From Enoplolaimus lenunculus (lineage: Eukaryota > Nematoda > Enoplea > Enoplida > Thoracostomopsidae): 64,000 nucleotides of DNA. Each line of letters begins with the position of its first letter. The first letter of the stretch is position 1. The position numbers and the translations under genes are program-made. The notes beneath the pieces were generated by a model that was given only the letters and a program-made list of their open reading frames with translations, was not told where the DNA came from and did no database searches. The stretch covers positions 124,001 to 188,000 of the forward strand of contig JASANG010000259.1 in the NCBI GenBank assembly GCA_030248215.1. Reading direction: 5' to 3'. This document shows positions 1 through 14,400 of the stretch, piece by piece.

Positions 1-520
1 TTTTACGCTCAAAATTAGTTATAAATCATGTATGTGTTTCGCAATTTGTCGTTACAGGTACGCTGCAACTGCAATAATAGTTCGAAACGAAATAAACAAT
101 TACGAATCTCATGCAAAATCTCAAAAATTTTGCTGCAATCGCGAATTTTGTATAAAATTTTTTGAAAACCTGGCGAATATTTCCACGTCTAAAATTGTGT
201 TGGCAGAAAAATGAAATATGTTTGAAACTTTATATTTCAATATCCGTTTTCCGTTTCCGTTATTTTTGCGATCCGTTTACATCCTGCCAGGAACCAATAC
301 CTGGAGATACGTTATTCATAACAACTGGGTTAACTATTGGTCAAAGCCTAAGTCTGGCATGTACCAATTATATGAAAGTGTGATTAACGTTCACACTGTT
401 ACGCAATTTAAGTTGTAACGTTTTAAATAAAAATTTTAATCATTTAAAAAATTTATTTGTTTAGACTGCTTTTAAAATTATGAAAACAATATAATACATT
501 CATAGCGCAAGTTATTTTTA

Positions 521-690
521 ACGGGCCCGTAGTGAGAGGGGGCCTGATGGGAAGCTCAGCCACCCTGGAAACATTTTGGCCACCCCTACAAAATTTTCAA
601 CCCTGCTTGTAGGCATCAAAAACCTTTGTATTTCCCTTCTGAAAACGTTTTAGCCCCCCTAGCAATGTACGCTGGCTATTAGCTTGTTGT
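521..690. mobile_element. GGCCCGTAGCC-type element, copy 1
   Basis: Markers in order are GGGCCCGTAGTGAGAGGGGG, ATTTTGGCCACCCC, TTTTCAACCCTGCTTGTAGG and TTTAGCCCCCCTAGCAA. The same order recurs at 2,495-2,635, 29,355-29,521 and 34,970-35,148. The remaining 1-520 and 691-1,338 hold a CCGTTTCCG-type repeat fragment near 240-290 and no gene. Confidence 0.65.
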
Positions 691-1334
691 TTGCAATGTA
701 CAAAAGTCAATTGTCCAGTCTGCGGTTACCAAAATCTTTCATAAGTCACTTGACGCATGGAGTATACTATGAGCAACCCAGCACTAACTGTGCACACCAA
801 ATAATATACAACACGCAGCAGGGTACAACCGGATGTTTGTCTAAGGCCCAGGCTGAAACGCGACCTGTGGCTCCGGTTCCAATAGAAATTCTGAAAGAGT
901 TTCCAGCCAATTTTGGTAAAGATATTTTTCATATTTGTAAAACATTGCCCGATTGACCGAGGTTTGTTAACTTTGAGGACCGTTTTGAAGGACTTAATTG
1001 CCAACGATGGTTTCAAATTGAAATTTCAAAACATTTTTGACAAAATGTTTACTGGTTATTGTTAAAATTGGCAAATTAATCATTTATCTTATTTCATAAC
1101 TTCGTACACTTCCAGTTCCGGTAAACGTTGTCTACTTCTGGTTTCACTTTTTCCGCCTTTGGTTGCACTTTGACGTACAAGCCTTTCGGAATCGCGTGTC
1201 AAAATATTCCTAATCGAGCGGTGATATGACACGCCCCCTACCCGAGATCCCAAGTTCAAATATCAACTACAAATTGGATCTCAGATGAAATAAAAAATAT
1301 TTGAACTAAAGAATGTTAACGTTCCCAAACAGTC

Positions 1335-1340
1335 TTTATT
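1335..1340 (-). terminator. Polyadenylation signal of the DCX-IQ-PLAT gene
   Basis: AATAAA on the minus strand begins inside the TAA stop codon (1341-1339), so the stop and the cleavage signal overlap. The 3' UTR would then be only a few tens of bases long. Confidence 0.6.
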
Positions 1341-2465
1341 AATCATATTTGGAATCGACCAACGGTTCTGGAGTTAAATGAATTTCGGTTATTTGTGAGC
1401 GTGCAGTCTGTGAGAGCCATCTGAAACGCAAAAAAACAGTACACATGTTATTGATAAGGTTATAAATTTTAAAACAAACATTGAACTGAGTTCTATAACT
1501 AAAAGTTTACTAAATTTAAATTGGGCTCGAGTTGAAATATATTTCAAAGCATTGATATCCTATAAATTCCAACTGGTTTCAGGTCAGATGTCGAACAACT
1601 CAATCTGATCCACAATGATTTTGACCAACAACTCATCGTTCAATTGAGCAGCTTGTGTCAAAAAACCTGATTGGTCAGATGGTTCTAAAGCCAACACTGT
1701 CTTCTTACCCGCCGTGGTTGAACACATAACAAATATCAGTTTGCGGATCGACAATTTCAATCTTTTCCAACGACCAGGATTTGTCGTCGTCAATTTTCAA
1801 CACAAATACACTCAATCGTTCGAGTTCACCCAAAGCAACTGCTTCGATTTCGACGGTTTCAATCTGAAGATTCAAATGTGAATATTGAGCGATCATTTTT
1901 GGACAAACATCGCCTGGGGGTGGGGATAACGGAATAGACCCCAGAAACAGTATTACATAACTAACAATTTTGATTTTAACTTTAAGTCTATTCGTTAACT
2001 TAGGGACATATGTTGTTTTAAACAGCAAACAAGCGTAAGAATTAAAAGATTCAAATTTTAAATTTTAGTATCGTATCATAAATAGAAAATTGTTCAGATT
2101 TGGTTTAGATACAGTTCTGTTAAGAGAAGTTTCTAGTAGTTTATTCGCGTATTTTGTAGAAGATATATGCACATTGTTTCCGTGGGTTTAAAGTTGCAAA
2201 GCCAACTTAAATACAAAAACAATGGATGTACATTTTGCAACCAGGTTGACTAAGTTACACTTAATTTTCCAGAAATCAAACTTGTGTTTGACCAGTTGGA
2301 CAATTACCGATTGACGGTTAAACAGAGCCTTTTGACTGTGAATATTATTCGTTAAGGTCCGTCGCTCTGTATCACCGTGCGCACCCCAAAGTTGAACGGC
2401 AATGCATAAACCGAGATCGTTGTCTGATTGATCACCCGTAAATATTGAAATTTGATACATAACCA
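1339..2465 (-). CDS. Exons 28-30: PLAT domain 5 and stop codon
   Basis: Exon 28 (2465-2308) encodes YQISIFTGDQSDNDLGLCIA and LWGAHGDTERRTL. Exon 29 (1863-1709) encodes IETVEIEAVALGELERLSVF and SWSLEKIEIVDP, ending at a GTAAGA donor after two bases of a Gly codon. Exon 30 (1420-1339) completes that codon and reads GWLSQTARSQITEIHLTPEP to VDSKYD, then TAA. The C-terminus therefore ends shortly after the last WL strand with no extra tail. The stop codon overlaps an AATAAA signal, which supports this as the true gene end. Confidence 0.87.
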
Positions 2466-5400
2466 CTGAAATATAAAAAAAACTCAAATTATAGTAGTTA
2501 TACCGCTGGCAAAATTTTGGCTTCCATAGAATGTTTTCAACCTTGCTTGTATGTCAACGAAAACCTTTGTATGCTCCTCATGCATAATTTTTAGCCCCCG
2601 CCCTAGCAAGATGAGGTGGCTACGGGCGTGCTATATTAGCGCTCAGGCTTAGAATAAACGGTTAAAATTATCGTTGGTACAGTTTGACACATTGAGTATT
2701 GCGTCAAAATAATCGAAATTACTCAACAAAACGAAACAATAAATATTGGCTGGGTTTGCAGAACCTTACTTAAGTACAACTTAGTACTTAAATACGTGCT
2801 AAGCAATTACTTAACCATTTTCTCGTTTTTAAAAGCGTACTTAACCCTTTCTCGCATGAATATTTTCTATTTTCTTTGAGACCTACTTTTATGCTAGGAT
2901 TCGAACTCCAGTGTGGAATGGGAGGCGTATACCATCACCACTCAGCTATAGTAGCTTGACGCTCGAACCCGAGGGCTCTCCCGTCTTGTGGTGATTTAGT
3001 ACTATGTATACGTGTTGCAATTGTTAAACACGGTGCGATATATATTATATAACGTATATACACTGCGCTGAGTTGCCTATAGGCAACTCCATGTGAGAAG
3101 GGGTTAAGTTATGTAAATACTTCAGTCGCTGACTAAATTTGCTATATGACAAATAAACCGTTCTGGCATGCAATTACTTAAGTATACCTTAAGTTAAAAC
3201 TTAAGCACAATTTTAGAATCCCAACGAAAAATTTTTAAAAACCAATTTATGGGTCAGTTTAAATCAAAATTCCACGACCGATCTTAAACGCCCCAGATTA
3301 GCTCTGGTGTTCAGTAAATTTGAGGATTCTTCAACAACTGAGTTTAAGTTCTTACAAGGATATGGAGGAACGTCAGGCCATACTGCAGGCAGTTCTACCA
3401 TCGACTTATTGTCATCTTCCGAATACTGGAGCCAAGAGTCAACAAAGAACCGTAATTCTTCGCGTGAGCCTTCGTTAATTAATTTAATCTAAAATTAAAT
3501 GAATAAAAGTTTGAAATCTCTATTGCCATTCTGACTCAGTCGGTTTATGTTATTTTGCTTCGGGTTAAAACGTTTCGAGTTTTTGTGTGAGTCTGGAGTT
3601 CTACATTTAAAAATATTAGCGTCGTTGGTATTCAGTACTTTTATGAGTCCAGTTCAAATTGTAGCGCACAGTTTGGTCTGAAGGGTTGGTGGATCTAAAC
3701 AGGCAAAATTTAAACTTTAGCTTGCATATGTTTTAAATTGAAGAAAAGTTTTCAGTCAAACCCTTTAAACTGTTTCCACTTACCTTTTTGATGTACCATG
3801 GCGTTCGAGTTTCTTCTCCTATTCTAATTCGCACTTTGTGTACTGTTCCAACGTGGCCAGATTCAATCTAAAACGACCAACAATGAATGAAAACGTTTTA
3901 AGCAAAGAAGCGTCATGAAACTAACTGAACTGAACATACATTTTTTACCTATATTTATATTCAAGGCGCATATTCTCAAATGCATACAGCACCTATCACC
4001 AATTAGCAATCGGTTTTCAAACAAACGAACTACTGTAGTTGCAAATCTTAATATTCGCACAGCAGTAAATCAAATGCAATAAAACGCGTTAAATTTCAAA
4101 CCTCAATATATTCTGGTTCGAAAGTTACAATAGCTATCGTCAACTGGTGATAGGTGTTAAACACATTTGAGAATACCGACATAGGTTTTCAGAACATTGA
4201 TGTATTAAAATCACTTAGCATCTCTTATTTCTATTGCAATCAATACCAAGAGTGCATAATACAAGGGTGCAACTCTTGGAGCTCCGCAGAGTACAAATGT
4301 ACCACCGGATGTTGCATTTTTGGCCGACCCCTTGTTTAAAGGGGGGTCGCTATCACATGAATACCCTAAATTAAACTATAAAGGCAGCATGTTTGACGCC
4401 GCATGCATAAAGTGACATGGATCGCACCAGTTGTACCCCCTCAAAACGAAAGGGGGCGGGGTAAAAACGCAACGCGTGCAGAGTACATTCTGTTCTACAC
4501 AAAATGTGTCCAGTTGCACACTCTAATAAAGAGTCATGATCGACTCTTGTAAATACTAATTCTAAATTTACAGTACCATATATGTAGAGACTTTTATGCA
4601 AAATTTTGCTGTGTTTACAATGTGGCTAGAATTTAAAACCCTACTGTCTAAAAGTTTAAACTAACTTGATTTAGGCTTTAGGTAATCCAGCAGTATAAAA
4701 CTAACTTTCTAGATTAACTGAACTAACTGGTAGGCTTACGCTTAAAATCATTTAAAATTTTACATATTTTCAGTGTAAGTTAAACTTAATGAACTTTTAA
4801 ATAGACATAATTTCTGGGCCGCACTTGTTACTTAAAATAAAAATAAGCTTAGTTGCACTCGTATTACACTTAAAAAATGTTAGTTTAAATAAAACGTAAA
4901 ATTCTAGTTCAGTTAGACCGTCCAGCCATTTAAGTTTAACTAAAACTAATATTCAAATTTAGTTAAGCTATAATTTAAGTTTAAGTTTTAGAGAGTACGC
5001 ATTGCATTTTGGCAACTTTACAAAGCATTGGAGATTCTAAATTGCCTTTCGTCACTTATTTTCACTTATCATTCCAAGATAATGCAGTACTATAGCCATT
5101 AGTGATGGGCACGGATATTTTTTTCATATCCGGATATCCGGTGCTCATCTATAATAGCCATACAGAAATCCCTTCGCAAACACTTTAGTCAAAAAGGATG
5201 CAACCGGAATTGAAAAATAACGGAAACGAGACAGGAAACTTAAAAATAACTGTTACAATAAAAATCAATTTTTATGGGAATATGACTGAAGCTATGACCG
5301 CCGTATGAGTTTTTTGTAAAATTTATCAACATGACGGTTAAAGTTTAGTGATTTACTGCTTGAATTGAAGCGGTGAATAGCAATTTTAGTGAAATTCAGC

Positions 5401-8400
5401 GAAATTCTTAAATACACCTGCTAAAGATGTTCGAAAACGAACAAAAATCTGCCACATAAATTTCAACTTCAGCTTTTCAAAACTTTGAAGCACAAAGCGA
5501 TTAACACCAAAAATTAGGAAGCATATGGTAAAAAATACCGATTTATTACCGTCACAGGATGGTGAAGTATACCGGATTTTCGTATCAGAACCAAAATTAC
5601 GGTTGCATATTGAGCTAAAACGTACCGCAAATTCAGCGGTTCCACCTGGCTCAAACCGTTGCGGTTGTCCTCGGGTCCGAGTGAGCGCAATATATTCCGA
5701 CGACCCGGCGTCTCCGTAAATTTTGATCAATGGCGTTAATGTGACACTTCTACCCGATTCAACTCCGGAAGTCACTTGACAAGTCCAGCGTTGCGTTGGC
5801 GACCGCTGTTTTCGGGACGCTCGTGTTGACATACCCTCCATGTCTGAAATAGACAAATCTACTAGAAACTAGTGATGTGGATCTTCGGATTAATGCAGTG
5901 GTCCGTTTGATCAGGCCGGTATGCCTTGAACGATTTTGTTATGCTGATTATAATTACACTGCGCCAGTTTCCATGGTTTAAAGGGTAACATTTCGTAAAG
6001 GCGCAATCGCTGAAAAATGCATATCTTTTCTGACGAATTGGGACCGAAATGTTTCCTTAACCAACTCAGGGTCATCAGTGAAACCTGTAAGATTGCAATC
6101 CGTTAGTAGCTTAGCGATCAATAAGAGCATTAGTGGACTCATGGTCTACACTGGCGGTCCGCGACTGCATGACCGGTATGGGTTAGACTACAAGCGGTCA
6201 GATCCAGATTTATACGACCTGGTTCACATAACTGGTTTAAAGTCAGGTCAAACTTTGATTGGTTGAGGGAAAATTTTAATTGTATCTTCACAGATTGGCT
6301 GATTTTAAAAATTCGTGTTTAAAATACATAAGATAGTGGCGTATCTTGAATTTTAAAGGGTGAAATTCCAAGCATCCGAGCGACCGAGACAAGCTATTTT
6401 ATATCGGCGAAAAAAACAACAAATTCCTCAGTGGTAGCGACATATTTTGCACAGACGGGGATAACTGGTCATTGCTGTTACCAACTTTGTATCCGACCGT
6501 TTTCCCTCGAACTGCACCTTAGAGTAAGTTTATGTTTAAGATTAATTTTTTGCTGACGCAATAGTTATAGGGTTATCCTTACGCACATGCTTACACATAG
6601 AAATATACTTATATATTACCGTTACGGCCTCCAGCTACACACAAAATAAATTGTCTTGTATTCATGAAATATTGTCTGAAATTTACGACAATTATGTCTT
6701 GGTATAGACTCCAGACATGTCTTGAATACAAGATTTTTTCTTAATTTTTTCAGAAATATTAGTCTAAAATTTTTCACACTAAAATGTGTTAAATTTAAAA
6801 CTTTGTTTCATGAACGATTAAGAAAACTATTTCTGAAATATAAGACAAACATGTCGGAAATAAAACACATAGATTTGCCAAAGAAACCGACATAAAAACT
6901 GGGTGCTAAAGCGCAACCCAATTGTCTAATTTTACAACTTAAGATACGTCCAAGACGTAAACGTACGTTTGGGTGAGCGTGAACTGAACCCGAAATATTT
7001 TTGAAATTCGTTTATTTATATACATTCTTAACAATATTAATGAAGCAACTTTTTACACACATAAAAATTAGAAATTAATTCTTAAATAAAAGACATTTAT
7101 TTCTTGAAAGAAAGACATTTTTGTCTTATAAAATCTTGGCAATAGCAATTTCCTGAATACAAGACATTTATGTTTTAACCGTTTAAGAACCGAATTTCTG
7201 AGTTGTTTTGTGCTATTAATGTCTGAAATACAGGACATTTATGTCTTTAAAAATCAGAAATCAGGACTCTTGAAATTTTAAGACAATTTATTTTCTGTGA
7301 AGACATAGGCCAATGTGCTCATTTGAAAGGCGTTCATTGGCGAATTATGAAAAATACTTTAAAATAACCTTTGAGCACGAGCTGTTTTTTCACAGTGTTT
7401 GCAGAGTCAGATTCAATAATGCGACTGTCGCCAAATATGAATTGGTACGGAGCGTGTGAGCTTTCTCGAACAGTTATCCGGTCGATTATCCAGTCAGGAG
7501 CTAAAATAGAATTCTAGAAACTAGGGCAAGTATTTTCAGATGAGAGTAGTAGGGATTTTGTGGGTGTCCGCCATTCGCAAAAAAATTAGACCGGAACTCA
7601 CATCCGCGTTCATATATATTTTTGTGGTTGTTTTTAGCGGACGTTTTCACTAAATTTTGCATTAGAAAATTGAAGCTAATAACCTTTTGTCACATAAATT
7701 TTGACAGTAATTTCAAGCAAGAATTCGAAGAATAGTCTCACGGGTGGTATAAATTTTCACTACTCGGCTATAGGACCTCGGCCCTCGAGGCCAATGAGGC
7801 TTTCACGTCTTGGGGTGATTAATCCCTTCTCACATTGAGTTGCCTATAGGCAACTCAGCGCAGTGTATATACGTTAAATAATATATCGCACCGTGTTTAA
7901 CAATTGCAACACATACACGTAGTACTAAATCACCACAAGACGTGAGGGCCCCCTCGGGCTCGAGCGTCAAGCTCCTATAGCTGAGTGGCGATGGCATACG
8001 CCTCCCACTCCAGTCACTGGAGTTCGAATCCTAGCATAAAAGTAGGTCTCATGGGAAATAGAAAATATTCATGTGAGAAAGGGATAATTACTAAACACAG
8101 CGCACGTTTGTGCATTGCTTGCATACTATTTGTATTTAGTTACTCATAGTGTACTCTGTTATTAGGAAAACGGTTAATGTAAGATGACTTTAGCACCAAA
8201 TCGGTTTCCAGGATGCTGGAGCTGAGCCCAGACATCATGTATGCCACCACTGCTCTCGCTTAATTTTGAACCTCGCAATTGACTGGCTCAAATGCTACTA
8301 GACCTTTCACCAACTGACGACTAACCTGCAATTGCTGGCCAATTGTGTTTATCATATATTGATTGCAGCGCTTGAAATCCTTCAGAGTAACGTTCGCCTG

Positions 8401-11400
8401 AAAATAGCAACAATTAACAATAGGTTGTCCTATTACTCAATTTGAGCAACAAAGATTCAAATAAAAACATTTTAACGACAAATAATTTCTTAATATCACC
8501 AAGAGTTGATAATGACAAGAGTGTGCACCTCTAGAGGTTCGGCATAGCACGAGCATTTTTTGCCGGATACATACAGTGCCATGGTTCGCGCGCACTTTGT
8601 ACGCTTCTCTAAATAAGGGGGTCGGGTCGGTCAAAAACGCAACGCGTGCCTGGTTCATTGTGTACCATGCGGCAGCCCTAGAGTTGCATACTCTTGTATC
8701 ATGCACTCTTGCTATACCTAAATATGCATATTTGAACAGTACTATTAAAGCATGAAATCGAAGATTCCACGCTTAAACTTTTACGTTTTTGCCGAAAATT
8801 AATTAAAATTTTCCTTAATATTACGACATTCTTGTCTTAGAACCTAAATGACCAGCGGACTGTTGCTGAACCGAAACGTTTAGTACAGCATAGTCCAATA
8901 TCACTTGAGAACCAAATATGAAATGAATATGAAACGAACCTTGATCTTTGACTGGAATAGTCACAGTGACGAATAGCAAGCGACCAAGTGAAACAGCTTC
9001 AATTGTAAATGATATGTTCTGAAATATTACAAAAAATAATTATTTCAAACAGTTTGCAAACAACAGCTAAACTTTTATTAACATCACGCATTACCGGGAA
9101 TTCTGCATTATTGCTTAATATAATTAATGATATAAAATTCGTGATTTGCTACATTTTATCTTATTCGGTCTCAAGGAACACACAAATTGTGGCAATTTTT
9201 GAACTTTCACAAAAATTAAATTTTAAATTGCAAACGTTTTATACAGCACAGTAAATAGTTAAGATACCGAGTAGGGCCAATGTATAGGTCCGGAACAGTA
9301 GTATAAGCATATTGCTAAGCCTAAGTCTAAGCCTAAGCGTAAGCCTAAACAAAAAAGTTAGGCTAAAGCTTAAACTGACACTATTACAGCCCCGCTGTAA
9401 TATACGATCCGGCCCTGTTGGGCCCCGAATAGCATAGTTTAATTGAAGCTCTTTTGACTGGACTACCTGTTTGAGTTGTGTAATTGTATCGAATCGAATT
9501 GTTTTTGTTCCGCTATCACCGTATTCGCCACTAAGGGTCACTTGAGCATATCCAGGCATTCGGACGCCTTCCAGTTTGTGACTCGGATAGGCTGTCACTG
9601 AATACTGATATACTGAAACTGATTAAGACGAGTTTGTGTACTGTAAAGTATTTCTTTGTATCTGTACCCTTGTGGTCCCAATTAAGTGTGTCCGTGGCCG
9701 TGGCAAGGTGGTTCAAGGTCTCCCAAACCAGAAATATGCCCCTGTTCATAAGAAAGATCAAAATTTCACATGACACCGTCTTGTCAAAAAATTATTCGAA
9801 TGTATACTGAAATACAGTGCTTAATGTTCTTTTCCGTAATGATTTACGGTTATCTTGGACACGTAGTGGATTGCAGGCTTCAGATTTGCTTGGGGGGAGT
9901 CAACTACGTATCGGGTCATTCAAATTTACATTAAAACTCAACATATAATACATTGTAATTCCGGATGTGAAATTTTGATTTTAGTGTCAGTCCAGTGACC
10001 AATACGATTCCTGTATTGGCTTACTCGGTAGTGGTTCAGCACCAACTCTGACCACTGGCAGTTCGCGAAAATTTTGGTCGTCTTTTTGATCGAAGTGTTC
10101 GCCAAGCCATCGCCCACACACCAAAGTAATCCACTCGGCAGTATCTTGGTCTGTTAGCTCAATCTAAAATATTTTAATTCATATAACATATTGCAGTACG
10201 ATGCTAACTCAAACAACAGTTGGCGTGTACTGAGGGATAGGCTCATGTTACTTTAAGGGGCGTCCAGGTTTCTGCTGGGTCTATAAAATAATAGGTTTAG
10301 GTTCAAGATTACATTTTTTGCTTAGGCTTAGGCTCAGGCTTAGGCTTAGGAACTCATTTTCTGCAACGCTTAGGCTTCGGCTTAGGAATAGGCTTAATCT
10401 AACGTAACATTGGCCGAGGGATGTAAGACGAGCACCGAGGCCTATGCCCCCAATAATGTATCAATACTAAGCATTTGCAGTAGGATTAATGCTACAATTG
10501 GTTTCGGCTTCTGGATCGCTTCGCTCACGAGTTTTTTTTCAACTATAAAATCTGACGCGACCCTTCATTGATGGAAATTTCTGAATCCGTCGCTGGCGGC
10601 GTGCGTAAGAAGTGAACGCATTTCAACATTTAAAATGGTTTGACTTACTTTTTATATATGCAAACCGCAATACACTGAATAATGCTTATACTTAATATCG
10701 TCAAACGCTGATGTTTTGAAGGGTTTTCAAATACATCACAGCGCAATTTTGGGCACGCTGACTGGGTCGCTGCTAATTTAGTGAACATCAAACTTGTAGA
10801 AAATCAATATACACTAAATTGACCTCAAAATATTCATGGAAGCCTATGCTGATTTTAAAATTCTAAACCAAACATGAAAGTGTTAAAATGAACTAAAAAT
10901 CAAAAATTAAATATTTTATTTTATTTACATACCGAATCAAGATTCCATGAAGGTGTCGGGCCGGTTTCGTCAATATTGAACCGTAATTTGTACATGTCAC
11001 CAATAGCACCGAATTTAACCTAAAAATATTAAACTTTGGCTTCAAATGATACATGTAAAATAGTAAAAAATTTGAAAATTAAGTAATAAATGTTGATATA
11101 ACAATTGTGGAAAATTTACTCATATTAAAATTGGTACACATGTAGGGCAACTACGTAAAACGTGCTGGATTTCAAACACCACCATTCAGTGGTTCGAAAT
11201 TTACAAGACCTATCACCAACTGGTGGGAATTATTCGCTGACCGGTTTAGCTTACTTCAAAATTAGCTTCACCACCAGGTGCAGCTAATTGGTCGTTCCTG
11301 AGCGCGATAGGCATTGAGTAACCAGACGTTCCGTACGCAGTCACGTGAACAGTTGATCTCGTTCCGGCATCAGATTCAATTCCAGTTCGCACAACTAAAC

Positions 11401-14400
11401 TCCAGTTGCCAGCTGAAAACAAAACAATTAACGAATATATTAAATGCGAAAAGTACAGATATGTTAGCTACTTTTAGTGAAGTGAACATTAATTTTCGGT
11501 CGGCAGAGTTCAATGCGTTTAAACCACAGGCAGATTTGACTGCAAGGACGTAGCAGCAGACCAAGAAATATCTGAAAAGGGGAATACATATACAAATGCT
11601 GAAAATGTTACCGTTCCGATATTTAGGGGTACAACACGACGAAATGGGTTGTATTATATAATTGTCTACGCAAACGACGCGAGCGAAGCGAGTAAGAAGC
11701 CAAATGCAATTAATAATTTGTAAAACAAATGAATCTAACTGGTTTTCTCATAAAAATAATTATTCAACGTCACGCCAAAGTTTCAGACCGCAGTGGTAAT
11801 CTCCAGCCATGAGTAGATTTTTTTACGATAATTCACTGTAAGAGTTTACGTATTTTTTACAACCGGAACCTGTTTTGTTATAATATTAAAATCGGTGAAT
11901 CTAAAAAATTTCTTAGGCTGTCTAATCCAAGTACATGAACAGCTTCTAGAAAGATTATAGAAGCCGTTTATATTTGACTAATGTTTTACGAGCCTCTATA
12001 TAACCTACAATACGTATAACTAATGTGATTAATTCTTAAAGATAATTGCTTGAAGCCATTTGATTTCGGCCATAACAAACCGTAATAGCTTAAAACATAA
12101 AAAAACATAAACTAATTAGATTTTCAGTTCTGAAATCACAACCACGACACGGTAATTAACTCACAGCTTTGGGGTTTGTTATCGTCGCTTGATAAGCCGT
12201 CAAATACTTCGTTGGGAATAGAAGATAAATCACAGTATCCTATAAATTTAACACAATATCTCAGTTTTAAAAGTAACAATAAACAGTGCCGGAGCAGGCG
12301 GGGGTGGGGGTTCCCTTCAAATTCCAGAGTGGGCCCCCAAACTCGCGAGCGAAGTGAGCGAGAATCCAGACGCATTTTAAAACTTGAGCGGTTTTTGTTT
12401 CAACCGGTTAGAGTGGGGATCCCTTTAGGGGTGGCCTCTCCCAATGGGGGGGGTATGGAGGGTGGCTGCTCCGGCCCTGACAATAAATGACGTTGTCTAA
12501 GATAACAATTAGCCAAACTTTAACTGTCTCAAAAACATGCATTAGCCAAAAATTATGTTGCCTCAAAACTCGAAAACCTTTGTAAGATAAGGCTTACCCA
12601 ACAAATCAACGTGGCGTTCAGTTTTACCGTCGACTTGTCCGCTATCCAGCCATTGATTGACAGAAAACACGAATTGCGACATTGTTTGCATGACGTCAGT
12701 GATTAAAATACGGTCGATAAATATACCAGCACCTAAAACAATAATGAAAAAAACAAGAGTGGATGATACTTTTTAACAAGAGTATGCAACTGAGTTAATT
12801 TTGTGTAGCAAAGAATGTACCCACTCCCTCACTTATTGGGAGGGTCAAAATTTTCTCAGACTGAAATTCATATGCTGTCGGATATACTGAAAAGTGTTTC
12901 GCGTATATTTTTACCAAAATTTATAGCGTTTAATGAATGTAAAATTGACCTTCCTAAATAAAGGAGGAGGTAAGGCAAAAACACAACGAGTAATGATGCA
13001 TGTTGTACCACGCTCAACCTATACTGCAAAAAATGGTGAGTTAAATTGACTCTTTCCGAAATACGCTTTTGCTGACTACACAAACTGAGTCAGAATTCGA
13101 CTCCGCCATAGTCAAATTCGATTCACTGAATCGCTTCGTGAGTCGAATTTAACTCTGGCGGAGTCGAATTTGACTCAGTTTGTGTAGTCAGGAAAAGCCT
13201 ATTTCGGAGAGACAATTTGACTCACCATTTTACAGTGTAGCAAGTTGCACTCTTGAGATCATCCACTCTAGGTAAAAGCAAATGTTAAACTAAAGTATAA
13301 CTTAAAAGTGAGTTAATGAAAAAGACAAAATGGCAGACAAGTTAAAGTTCAGTAAAAAGTTCTATTCACACTTGAAAGTTTTTGCAGCGAAAACTCGCAA
13401 GGACAACTTGCACAAAATGCTTGCAGCTACACGTATTTACAAGGAGACGTCATTTTTATTCTGAATCTAAAATGAACTATTTGCAGGTGACTGTAATAAA
13501 TATCAAGCATAAAGCTGTATATTATCACTTCAGCCAGATATGATGAATTAATTCGACTTGTATGACTATTCATATCTATGAATTAATTCTTTGCGTTTTA
13601 TTCATTATGAATAAATTGCAGCTGCAAGTTCTTCGAACGAATTTTTGAACAAAACCTGCAGATGCAAGTTTCAGCTGCAAAAAGCATTCACGCGTAAAGA
13701 AAGCTTTACTCAAAATTTCTTGGCTTGACAAACCACTATGATATTGATATAATTTCTGTTTTGTGCTTCAGCGTATAAAATTAGTCCAGTCACCATAGCC
13801 AAAAACTCATAGACTACGAAATATCAAACAAATTTGATATTCGAATTGCTTCTTGAACGGAATTCAAAAAGTTTGAATTAATTCAAGAAGCGTTCAGTAA
13901 CAGTTTATGATTGGCCAATCAATCAGCATGCGCAAAAAATTCAAGCGACTTGCAACTGGGTTCACACGTGCGAATTAAATGTAATGGTAACAATTCTTGT
14001 GAATAATTTGTAGCTGCTAAAATTCAAAGCTGTTTTGTGACCGAACTTGTACATGGAATTTATATGTGCAATTTTTTGCTACAAAAACTTGCACGTGTGA
14101 ATGCGGCTTTAATAATGTTTCTAATGAACCGACTGTCGAGCCCGATATGAATTGGCCTCTGCCAGATAGAGATCGTTAAAGTTACCGTATCCTTTTGCAT
14201 CGTGTCCAATTGAAATTGAGTTGATAACGCCAATATATTTCATTTCGTATTCAAATGTGTCCATCTAAACAAACCAGAATCAACAACATTTGGGAATTTT
14301 GAAATTTCGTAATAATCAGTACAATTGAATATTACCATGAAGCGAGCCAATACAAGAGAAAAATGTCGAGCCAGGAGACCACGGACCTTCAGTCCCAGCC

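Noticed and set aside
7960-8050. Functional tRNA gene
   Set aside because: A and B boxes are present, but the T-arm and acceptor stem do not pair well and the segment recurs inside a MITE, so it is tRNA-like rather than a tRNA gene.
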